This document shows positions 57,360-64,000 of a DNA stretch of 64,000 nt, one piece after another (the first letter of the stretch is position 1; each line of letters starts with the position of its first letter). Under the pieces are notes generated by a model. That model searched no databases. It was given only the letters and a program-made list of their open reading frames with translations, and was not told the origin of the DNA. A program made the position numbers and the translations under genes. Source of the stretch: an alpha proteobacterium U9-1i. GTDB taxonomy: Bacteria; Pseudomonadota; Alphaproteobacteria; Caulobacterales; Aquidulcibacteraceae. The DNA is taken from positions 868,001-932,000 of the forward strand of contig BBSY01000002.1 of assembly GCA_000974665.1 (NCBI GenBank), written 5' to 3'.

Positions 57360-57452
57360 CTACAGAACGTTGAGCGCCGTAAACACGGCGGCCCAAAGCG
57401 CTGCGTCGGCGAGGAAGACGTACGCGAACGGCGAGAGGCGGTAACGCTCCAT
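57360..57452 (-). CDS. Candidate 30-residue membrane peptide
   Basis: An ATG-started frame encoding MERYRLSPFAYVFLADAALW and ten further residues ending in TALNVL, a short positively charged start followed by one hydrophobic stretch. Its base composition looks coding-like, but no good ribosome-binding site precedes it. It lies in the 187-base gap between mccA and the hexapeptide-protein gene. Weak candidate; it may be chance. Confidence 0.25.
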   Translation of the reverse strand: MERYRLSPFAYVFLADAALWAAVFTALNVL

Positions 57453-57536
57453 ACCGCAACAACCGGCGCGCGCGGGATGCGGTTCCGAAAACCTTCGATG
57501 TTTCCCCCTTCGCGCGAGAGCGAGCGCGGCAAGAAA

Positions 57537-58196
57537 CTAAACGATTGAGAATTCCGCTTCCGCTTTTTCCGGATGGCGCACTGCTTCCCCGAACGTCTCA
57601 TTGACGCCGACAATGGCTTGCGCTGGAACGCTCGCGTTGTTGGGTACGTGCGCGCCCGCGCCGATATGCGCCGCCGCGCCCAAGAATGCATAGGCGCCGA
57701 TCCGCACCGGGCGCACCAAAACACGCGACGCGCCGCCCTCGGTCTTCTTGCGAACGTGCGCTGCAAGCTCAACCTCGCGCGCGAAGACGACGCGATTGCC
57801 GATGTCGAGCAAGCTGCGGTCGAGAATGGAGACATTCACATCCCACTCGACGCCATAGCCGACACGCGAGCCCCAAATGCGCAGCCACAGCGAATAGAAA
57901 CCCGGGATCACACGCAGCAACGCTTCGAGGAATGGCAGCGCGTTGTAGAACGCCTGGATGTGGTGCGACGCGAGCCAGGATGAAAATGTGCGGTCGTCAA
58001 TAATGGCGACGCCGGGCTTGATCGGCGTCCAGCGCAGCATGATCCGGTGCGTGATCGGCGCAACCAGATAGAGAACGAACAGCAGCAGGAACACTGTCCA
58101 GCCTGACGGCCACGCCGCGAAGATCGCGAACGCCGCGAAAGCGGCGGCGGTGATCATCAGCGGAAAATAGGAATAGAGCCGGTTGAGGCCGCTCAT
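57537..58196 (-). CDS. Membrane protein with left-handed beta-helix (hexapeptide) domain
   Basis: A 219-residue protein with two N-terminal transmembrane helices (about 10-30 and 33-50), then a loop, and a C-terminal repeat region with hexapeptide-like turns (VNVSILDRSLLDIGNRVVF, VRIGAYAFLGAAAHIGAGAHV, by region). Such domains are found in acyltransferases, but no His/Asn catalytic signature is identifiable. It starts on the last base of ptsN, so it is co-expressed with hpf and ptsN. Function unknown. Confidence 0.65.
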   Translation of the reverse strand: MSGLNRLYSYFPLMITAAAFAAFAIFAAWPSGWTVFLLLFVLYLVAPITHRIMLRWTPIKPGVAIIDDRTFSSWLASHHIQAFYNALPFLEALLRVIPGFYSLWLRIWGSRVGYGVEWDVNVSILDRSLLDIGNRVVFAREVELAAHVRKKTEGGASRVLVRPVRIGAYAFLGAAAHIGAGAHVPNNASVPAQAIVGVNETFGEAVRHPEKAEAEFSIV

Positions 58197-58666
58197 CAGG
58201 CGGCGTCGCTCTTAGGCGGCGGGCTTGCAAACAACGCCCGCAACTCGTCGGCCCCGCGCGCGCCGCGCAATCTCTCGCGCATATCCGCGCGGCGCATAAA
58301 GCGCGAGACGCGCGCCAAGGCCTTCAAATGGTCGCCGCCTTTGCCGGTTGGCGTCAGCAGCATGAACACGAGGTCTGCTGGCCGTCCGTCCATCGCATCG
58401 AATTGTTGCGCGGGCTCAAGGCGCGCGAACGCGCCGACGGCACGCTTCAAGCCCGGGAGCTGCGCATGCGGAATCGCTACGCCTTCGCCCATGCCGGTGC
58501 CGGATAGGCGCTCGCGCATCAGCACGGCTTCAAATGCCGCGCGCGGGTCGATGCCGGCGGATTTCGCCAGCGTTTCAGCGATCGCTTGCAGAGCCTGCCG
58601 GCGCGAGTTCGCCCCAAGACGAGGCACAATCGCATCCGGCGCGACCAGATCACTCAGATCGTTCAC
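58196..58666 (-). CDS. ptsN: EIIA-Ntr, PTS regulatory protein
   Basis: A 156-residue EIIA domain; the phosphorylated residue is His67 in AIPHAQLPGL. In proteobacteria PtsN is phosphorylated through EI-Ntr and NPr and controls potassium, nitrogen and stress responses. It does not transport sugar. It lies downstream of hpf (49 bases), the arrangement usual in Alphaproteobacteria where rpoN normally precedes hpf; rpoN is not in the window at that place. Confidence 0.9.
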   Translation of the reverse strand: MNDLSDLVAPDAIVPRLGANSRRQALQAIAETLAKSAGIDPRAAFEAVLMRERLSGTGMGEGVAIPHAQLPGLKRAVGAFARLEPAQQFDAMDGRPADLVFMLLTPTGKGGDHLKALARVSRFMRRADMRERLRGARGADELRALFASPPPKSDAA

Positions 58667-58715
58667 GTCCCATCCTGTCGCTCGCGGGCCGTTGAGGCCG
58701 GCCGCGCCAACTGCA

Positions 58716-59336
58716 CTAACCCGATGCGCCGTTCACACGTTCCGGATCGATCCAGCCGACATTTCCGTCCGCACGCCGGTACACGAGGTTCAACCCGCCG
58801 TGCGCCGCATTGCGAAACAGGACTGCCGGATTCTCCGCCAGGTCGAGCTGCATCACCGCCATGGAAACGGTCATGGTGCGCACCGGGACGGTTGTCTCGG
58901 CGATCACCAATGGTCCGGTCGCGTCCCCGTTGACCTTGGCCTCCGCCGCGGTCCCGACCGGCTCGTCGTCCTCATCAAACGGGGCCAGCACATACGCCTG
59001 TGCGTCCTCAGCGGGAAGGGGATTCTTATGCTCGGCGTGGTGATTGCGCAGCCGCCTCTTGTAGCGCCTCACGCGTTTCTCAAGTTTGGTCATCGCGTCA
59101 TCGAACGCGCTGTGGGCGTCGCCGCCATGTCCATGAGTTTGCAGGGAAATTCCGGAGGATAGGTGGACGGCGCAGTCCACCGCTACGCCCACGCCGCCGC
59201 CATTCTTGGCTACGGTGACCACCGCATCGGTGGCCCGGTTGAAATATTTGGACACCCCGGCTTCGAGCTCCGTCTGAATCCGGGATTTGAGCGCTTCGCC
59301 GACATCCATCTGTCGTCCGGCGACCTGTACGCGCAT
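58716..59336 (-). CDS. hpf: Long-form ribosome hibernation promoting factor
   Basis: A 206-residue protein with an N-terminal HPF/YfiA domain (residues 1-105, VQVAGRQMDVGEAL; HGHGGDAHSAFDDA) that sits in the mRNA/tRNA channel of the 30S subunit. A linker and the C-terminal dimerisation domain (MAVMQLDLAENPAVLFRNA) follow, making 100S disomes. The long form is usual for Alphaproteobacteria. It precedes ptsN in an operon. Confidence 0.93.
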   Translation of the reverse strand: MRVQVAGRQMDVGEALKSRIQTELEAGVSKYFNRATDAVVTVAKNGGGVGVAVDCAVHLSSGISLQTHGHGGDAHSAFDDAMTKLEKRVRRYKRRLRNHHAEHKNPLPAEDAQAYVLAPFDEDDEPVGTAAEAKVNGDATGPLVIAETTVPVRTMTVSMAVMQLDLAENPAVLFRNAAHGGLNLVYRRADGNVGWIDPERVNGASG

Positions 59337-59447
59337 AAGGAGCCTCCTAGCGTTGGTTCGCCTTTCGGCGAGGGGCTCTCGGGACCCGGCCTCGCCCCCC
59401 TCAGAGGTCGCCCGATCACACTGAAAAGGTATGCCTCGTACCCCCCA

Positions 59448-59465
59448 GGGTCAATGAAATGACCC
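59448..59465. promoter_or_regulatory. Dyad in the hpf-amidase divergent gap
   Basis: GGGTCA-ATGAAA-TGACCC is an 18-base dyad with six-base arms. It lies 111 bases before hpf and 109 before the amidase start in the 238-base divergent gap. A regulator site is possible; no candidate is known. Confidence 0.3.
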
Positions 59466-59574
59466 CCACGTAAGGCGCCTTTTCCGGCATTTGCCGAAAA
59501 CGCGTCGATCTCGCCTTCGCCATGCTTTCCGTGCGGGCGCCAGGCGTTAAGCTTGACGCGAAGTGGGGGACACG

Positions 59575-61314
59575 ATGACCGAAAAGATGACACGCCGGCG
59601 CTTGCTTGAAGCCAGCGCGATTGGATTGAGCGCACTGAGTGCTGGCGCCGCAAGCGCGCAGACCGCCGCACCAGCCGCCGCGGCGCCCAGCGCCGGGCAA
59701 CTCGCTGGCGCCGAAACGCTCGCGGGCGTGTCCTACACCGACGCGGAGCGGACGCAGGTGCTCGCGACCATCGCTGATCAGCTCGAGGCCATTCGTTTGC
59801 TGCGCGCGATCGACAAGCCGAACGCGTTGCATCCAGCGCAAGTGTTCAGCCCGCGTTTGCCGGGCGTCATTTATCCAGCACAACGCAAGCGCGTTGCCAC
59901 TGGCCGCGTTGATGCGGGTGAGCTTCCAATCGACGACAACGACATTGCGTTCGCACCCGTGTGGAAGCTCTCACGCTGGCTGCAAACACGACGGCTCACG
60001 TCGCGTCGCCTCACCGACATCTATCTCGCGCGCATCGAACGCCACGCTCCGACTTTGCAATGCTTCGTCACGATCATGGCGGATAGCGCTCGCGCACAAG
60101 CCGATGCCGCCGATGCTGAACTGCGTCGCGGCCGCGCGCGTTCGCCGCTTCACGGCGTGCCTTATGGACTGAAGGATTTGTTTGACGCCGAAGGCGCGCC
60201 CACCACGTGGGGCGCCGAACCGTGGATGAACAATTCACCGGCCACCACGGATTCCGTCGTTGCGGCGCGCTTGAAAGCGGCGGGCGCGGTGTTGCTGGGA
60301 AAAACCACTACGGGCGCCTTGGCGCGCGGCGATGTGTGGTTCGGCGGCGTCACCAAGAATCCGTGGAACCCTGAGGAGGGCTCGTCGGGCTCATCGGCAG
60401 GCTCGTGCTCCGCGACGGCAGCCGGCTTGCTCGGCTTTGGCATCGGCACGGAAACCTTGGGCTCGCTGATCTCCCCGTCGCACCGCTGTGGCACGACGGC
60501 TTTGCGCCCAACCTTCGGCCGCACGCCGCGTAGCGGTGGCATGGCGTTGTGCTGGTCGCTTGACAAGATCGGCCCCATCGCGCGCTCGGTGCTCGACACT
60601 GCGCTCATTCTCTCCGTGATCAATGGAGGCGACGCGAGCGACCCGGGCTCACTCGATTGGGGGCTGGACTACGATGGCTCGATCGACGTTGAAGGCATGC
60701 GTGTCGGCTATGTGCCGGCCTGGTACGAAGAGGGCGTGCAAGGCGGTGCGCAGGACTACGATCGCGCCGCGCTGGAGGCCGCCCGCGCCGCCGGTGTGAA
60801 CCTGATCGAGGTCGCGCCCAAACCGCAGCCGTTCCAAGCGTTCCAGCAAGCGCTCCGCGTTGAGGCGGCCGCGGCGTTCGAGGAGCTCACACTTTCGGGC
60901 CGAGACGATACGCTTGCCGCGCAAAACAATGGCGCCTGGCCAAACACGTTCCGCACGGCGCGCTTCATCAGTGGCGTCGATTACGTGCAAATCGATCGCG
61001 TGCGTCGCAAAGCGATGCTGGAAATGCACGAATTGTTTTCAGGCGTCGACGCGTTGATCGGCCCGAACTTCGCGGGCGGCATGTTGGTCACAACCAACTT
61101 CACCGGTCAGCCACAGCTCGCCTTCCGCGCCGGCTTCATCGATACGCCGGCGCGTTCTCTCACCGGCCAGGCCGTCGAGGGCGCAGTGGCCAAGCGAACA
61201 GCGGTCGCATCCTCGCTATGGGCGCCGGTCTTTGAGGAGCGTAATCTTGTCCGCTTGGGGCGCGTGCTGGAGGCGCGTCTCGGCGTCGCCGAAGAACGCC
61301 CGCCTTTGTCATAG
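59575..61314 (+). CDS. Tat-exported amidase (amidase signature family)
   Basis: A 579-residue protein with a Tat-type signal (MTRRRLLEASAIGLSALSAGAASAQ, by region) and an amidase signature core: catalytic Lys in PYGLKDLFD, the Gly/Ser-rich PEEGSSGSSAGSCSATAAG, and the nucleophile Ser region GTETLGSLISPSHRCGTT. It should hydrolyse an amide in the periplasm; the substrate is unknown. The start chosen gives the conserved Arg pair and has a GGGGGA box. The neighbouring EamA gene is 57 bases downstream and may be in the same unit. Confidence 0.88.
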   Translation: MTEKMTRRRLLEASAIGLSALSAGAASAQTAAPAAAAPSAGQLAGAETLAGVSYTDAERTQVLATIADQLEAIRLLRAIDKPNALHPAQVFSPRLPGVIYPAQRKRVATGRVDAGELPIDDNDIAFAPVWKLSRWLQTRRLTSRRLTDIYLARIERHAPTLQCFVTIMADSARAQADAADAELRRGRARSPLHGVPYGLKDLFDAEGAPTTWGAEPWMNNSPATTDSVVAARLKAAGAVLLGKTTTGALARGDVWFGGVTKNPWNPEEGSSGSSAGSCSATAAGLLGFGIGTETLGSLISPSHRCGTTALRPTFGRTPRSGGMALCWSLDKIGPIARSVLDTALILSVINGGDASDPGSLDWGLDYDGSIDVEGMRVGYVPAWYEEGVQGGAQDYDRAALEAARAAGVNLIEVAPKPQPFQAFQQALRVEAAAAFEELTLSGRDDTLAAQNNGAWPNTFRTARFISGVDYVQIDRVRRKAMLEMHELFSGVDALIGPNFAGGMLVTTNFTGQPQLAFRAGFIDTPARSLTGQAVEGAVAKRTAVASSLWAPVFEERNLVRLGRVLEARLGVAEERPPLS

Positions 61315-61371
61315 AAAGCAACGGAATGTGAGTTGGAATGCGCGGCCAATGGCGTGCACAAACCCACGCCC

Positions 61372-62265
61372 ATGGAAACGCGCACCACCCCCACCGATCT
61401 CGTCGCCATCGCTGTCTGCACATTGTGCTGGGGCACAACGTGGTATGCGATCACACTGCAGTTCGGTGTCGTCGATCCCGTGGTGTCGGTGGTCTATCGC
61501 TTTGCGCTTGCGGCAAGCTTGCTCTTTGCTTGGTGCGCACTGCGTCGGGAGACGATCGCGCTCACACGCGCCCAACACGTGGCCGCGATAGGCATCGGCC
61601 TGTTCACCTTCGCCTGCAATTACGCGCTTGTGTATTGGGCGGAGGAACGCGTCACGTCGGCCGTTGTCGCGGTGATGTTCGCGGCGATGTCGTTCGTAAA
61701 CTTGATCGGCTTTCGCCTGGCGTTTGGTCAGCGTGCGTCGGCGATGGCGTGGTTTGCCGCGTGTCTCGGTGTCATTGGTGTCGCGCTGATGTCCTGGCAA
61801 GAGATCGCCGCGGCCAATTTCGGCGTGACAGCCATGCTCGGCATCGGCCTCACATTGCTGGGCGTACTCGCATCCGCCATTGGCAACATCTATGCGCGCA
61901 ACGCAGAGCTCGCCGGCGCCGGCATCGCCGCATCGACCGCGTGGTCGATGCTCTACGGCACGGCGATGTTGGCTGTCTTCGCCTTGTTCACCGGCCGGGC
62001 CTGGGCGTTTGACGTATCGCCGCAATATCTCTTGTCGTTGCTGCACTTGGCGGTGAACGGCTCGGTGGTCGCGTTCATGATCTATTATTGGCTCGCGCGG
62101 CGCCGCGGCTTCGCGCTCGCGTCTTACATCAGTGCGCTGACGCCGCCTGTGGCGATGATCGTTTCAAGCTTCTTCGAAGGCAAGACTTGGGGTGTTCTCG
62201 CGCTTGCAGGCGTGGCGCTCGTTCTGGCGGGTCAGTGGCTCTTGCTGCGCACGCGCCGTGCTTAG
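61372..62265 (+). CDS. EamA/DMT-family metabolite exporter
   Basis: A 297-residue membrane protein with ten predicted helices in two EamA repeats (first CTLCWGTTWYAI, end of first repeat ALMSWQEI; second NIYARNAELAGAG). Family members export amino acids, metabolites or drugs. Its stop overlaps that of the convergent DUF2785 gene by four bases. No substrate can be assigned. Confidence 0.88.
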   Translation: METRTTPTDLVAIAVCTLCWGTTWYAITLQFGVVDPVVSVVYRFALAASLLFAWCALRRETIALTRAQHVAAIGIGLFTFACNYALVYWAEERVTSAVVAVMFAAMSFVNLIGFRLAFGQRASAMAWFAACLGVIGVALMSWQEIAAANFGVTAMLGIGLTLLGVLASAIGNIYARNAELAGAGIAASTAWSMLYGTAMLAVFALFTGRAWAFDVSPQYLLSLLHLAVNGSVVAFMIYYWLARRRGFALASYISALTPPVAMIVSSFFEGKTWGVLALAGVALVLAGQWLLLRTRRA

Positions 62266-63176
62266 GGCAACGCGGCGAGCCCCGCGGCTACGCCCGGACG
62301 CATCGGCGCGAACGCCGCATTGTCGCTGAGCGTGACATTGGCGTGCATGATGCCAAGAAACATCATGAGATTGTGCCGACGCGACAAGCCCGCTTGCGAT
62401 TGAAACCATCCATCCCAGGATTGACCGAGCGGCCCCGGACCGGCGAGTTGCGTGAACCAGGCCGTCCATTCGGCTTCGCTAAATACATTGCGCTGCGCCA
62501 TGTACAAAATTGGCCGCGCCAATCGCTCGCTTTCGCCAGTGATGTAGGACACGCCCTCCGGCGCAATCTGCGCGCCGACGGCATCGCGCACGCGGACCAA
62601 GGCAGCCTTGTCGTAATTGGTGTTGAGCACGATCTGCATCATCAGATCGCCGGCATGCGCCGGCGCGTGGCGGTAACCTTCGCGCGGATCGAAGCCGCGA
62701 TGGTCGCGCAGATTGGTCAGATAACGCACCGCACCGTCGAGGAGCTGCGTGCGCTGCGCGGGCGTCATCCAGGCTTCGATACGATCGGTGCGCACAACGT
62801 CCGCCAGCACCAAAGCCGAGAACGAACTACGGAAGCCTTGAGGGTCCGGCGCCGCCAGATTGCTGAGCAATTGCGCGCGCAAGCCATCAAGCGTCGTCGC
62901 GTTGAGTTGCCGATTGCGCATCAGATGCTGCAAGCCTTCGAACGCCAGCCCGTCTCGCACCGCTGGATCGGGATCGCCCAGGCATTCGGCCAGCGCCAGC
63001 GCGAACGCATTGCGCCGCGCTTCGTCTGCGATCGCCCATTCCGCCGCCTTCAGCGCATCGACTTCAGCGCGAGACATGCCAAGCGGGGCGCACGCGGCTG
63101 CGCGGGGTTGCGCGCTGGCGGGCGCCGTGGCGCAAGCGGACAGAGCGAGCAGGGCGGCAAGTGCTAAGGTTTTCAT
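62262..63176 (-). CDS. DUF2785 lipoprotein
   Basis: A 304-residue protein with a lipobox LSAC (MKTLALAALLALSACATA) and an all-helical DUF2785-like domain: DPDPAVRDGLAFEGLQHLM, then HEAT-like helices, then GYRHAPAHAGDLMMQIV. The family has no established function. The chosen ATG is preceded by a frame extension that lacks a signal peptide, so it was rejected. It converges with the EamA gene and diverges from the BNR protein. Confidence 0.8.
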   Translation of the reverse strand: MKTLALAALLALSACATAPASAQPRAAACAPLGMSRAEVDALKAAEWAIADEARRNAFALALAECLGDPDPAVRDGLAFEGLQHLMRNRQLNATTLDGLRAQLLSNLAAPDPQGFRSSFSALVLADVVRTDRIEAWMTPAQRTQLLDGAVRYLTNLRDHRGFDPREGYRHAPAHAGDLMMQIVLNTNYDKAALVRVRDAVGAQIAPEGVSYITGESERLARPILYMAQRNVFSEAEWTAWFTQLAGPGPLGQSWDGWFQSQAGLSRRHNLMMFLGIMHANVTLSDNAAFAPMRPGVAAGLAALP

Positions 63177-63314
63177 GCCCTCCGTTGTGCGCACGCGAAA
63201 CAGCGATACAAGGACTTTCAGACCAAATGCGCGCTCGATCACGCGGACGTTAGCGAAATCCTGACATCCGCTGTCGCGGGCCTCGGATAGGATGCAGTCT
63301 CGGGGAGACGGATC

Positions 63315-64000
63315 ATGGATAGACGTGTGTTCGCGGCCGGCTTGGTGGGTTTGCCGTTGGCAGCGTGCGCTGGCGCCGGTGAAACGCCGCCGCCGTCGGC
63401 GCCAACTGTGTGGCGCGCGCTGCCGACCGAGCCATACCCAGGCAAACAGGACGACATTCATTTCGTTTCATCTGATATCGGCTGGTACGGCAACGGCGCC
63501 GGCAAACTGTATCGCACCGCCGACGGCGGCGAGACGTGGGAGAAGGTGTGGGATCAGCCAGGCACGTTCATACGCGCGCTCGGCTTCATCGACGCCGAGA
63601 ACGGCTTTCTCGGAAATGTCGGCGTTGAGGCCTATCCGAATGTCACCGATCCGCGCCCGCTCTATCGCACGCGCGATGCTGGCCGCACGTGGTCGCCCGT
63701 CCAAGCCGAGGGCATGGAAGCCGTGCGCGGAATTTGCGGCATTGACGTCATCCAGCGCCGGCGGATCGTGCAGGGCGAGCTGCGCGATACGGCCATCATA
63801 CACGCCGCTGGCCGTGTTGGCGGCCCAGCCGCGATTTTACGTTCGGTGGATGGGGGCGAAAGCTGGACGACGCTCGATCTCACCGCGCAAGCCGGCATGA
63901 TCCTCGACGTCAAATTTTTTGATGCGATGCACGGCCTCGTTTGCGCCTCCACCGCGAGCGACATCAGCGAGGCGCGCGCCCTTATTTTACGCACGGCCGA
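63315..64000 (+). CDS. BNR/YCF48-like lipoprotein, N-terminal part (cut by window edge)
   Basis: The frame opens at ATG (MDRRVFAAGLVGLPLAAC, lipobox Cys18, Tat-like Arg pair) and runs open to the window end, giving 228 residues. It contains repeated Asp-box/BNR strands YRTADGGETWEKV, YRTRDAGRTWSPV and LRSVDGGESWTTL, as in YCF48/sialidase-like or photosystem-assembly beta-propellers. Secreted propellers of this type often bind glycans or proteins. The right end is missing, so family and function stay open. Confidence 0.8.
   Translation, partial: MDRRVFAAGLVGLPLAACAGAGETPPPSAPTVWRALPTEPYPGKQDDIHFVSSDIGWYGNGAGKLYRTADGGETWEKVWDQPGTFIRALGFIDAENGFLGNVGVEAYPNVTDPRPLYRTRDAGRTWSPVQAEGMEAVRGICGIDVIQRRRIVQGELRDTAIIHAAGRVGGPAAILRSVDGGESWTTLDLTAQAGMILDVKFFDAMHGLVCASTASDISEARALILRTA

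Overview
The window is GC-rich, densely coding bacterial chromosome. It carries 59 protein-gene calls (57 complete or nearly so, 2 cut by the window edges), one of them a weak 30-residue candidate, and no stretch over 300 bases without a gene. I recognised no rRNA, tRNA, insertion sequence, prophage gene or CRISPR array. The gene content suggests an aerobic alphaproteobacterium close to Caulobacterales/Hyphomonadaceae: hpf-ptsN order, TonB-dependent receptor, GFA-type formaldehyde genes, Ku/LigD, leucine catabolism, and a KorAB oxidoreductase with a GltD-like partner. The genus cannot be settled from the sequence alone.

Layout. 1-9.5 kb: end of an acyl-CoA dehydrogenase, a lipoprotein glycerophosphodiesterase, a degenerate GIY-YIG-like protein, an unknown membrane pair (VWA-like plus coiled-coil protein), an inositol-phosphatase-family enzyme, a soluble CapD/FlaA1-like nucleotide-sugar dehydratase and a TonB-dependent receptor. 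9.7-14.3 kb: an alanine-zipper lipoprotein beside an L,D-transpeptidase-like protein, then a TetR-controlled MFP/ATPase/permease exporter operon. 14.4-16.8 kb: a class III nucleotide cyclase fused to an SUMF1 domain, followed by a CpdA-like phosphodiesterase with a CRP-like site between them. 16.8-19.2 kb: a glutathione-dependent formaldehyde operon (frmA, gfa, fghA). 19.2-24.5 kb: a giant DUF2339 membrane protein, a fumarylacetoacetase-fold hydrolase and a beta-propeller lipoprotein.

24.5-30.5 kb: a GltD-like FAD/Fe-S protein and KorA/KorB, which together look like a 2-oxoacid:ferredoxin oxidoreductase system, with a two-gene pair (small one-TM protein plus C39-like lipoprotein peptidase) lodged between them. 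30.6-42.8 kb: a nucleoside and nucleobase catabolism block: adenine/adenosine deaminase, a two-domain aldehyde dehydrogenase, deoC, deoB, upp, a DUF1688 (URC4/urg3-type) protein, a GTP-cyclohydrolase-II-like (URC1/urg1-type) protein, a small membrane protein, a NupC-type transporter and deoA. Import (NupC), phosphorolysis (DeoA), isomerisation (DeoB), cleavage (DeoC) and acetaldehyde oxidation (ALDH) form a complete deoxyribose route. Upp with URC1/URC4 homologues points to the URC uracil-degrading pathway.

42.9-51 kb: DUF72, HAD and Rrf2 genes, an enoyl-CoA hydratase, a lipoprotein, an AraC/GyrI-type regulator and the NHEJ pair ligD/ku. 51-57.3 kb: a LysR gene divergent from ivd, then mccB, a small membrane gene and mccA (leucine degradation). 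57.4-59.4 kb: hpf, ptsN and a hexapeptide-repeat membrane protein. 59.5-64 kb: a Tat-exported amidase, an EamA exporter, a DUF2785 lipoprotein and the beginning of a BNR/YCF48-like protein cut by the window edge.

Two non-coding patterns stand out. A dispersed ~104-114 bp element built from nested inverted repeats occurs four times, always between genes, with shorter hairpin repeats at three other sites. Four convergent gene pairs share exactly four bases at their stop codons.
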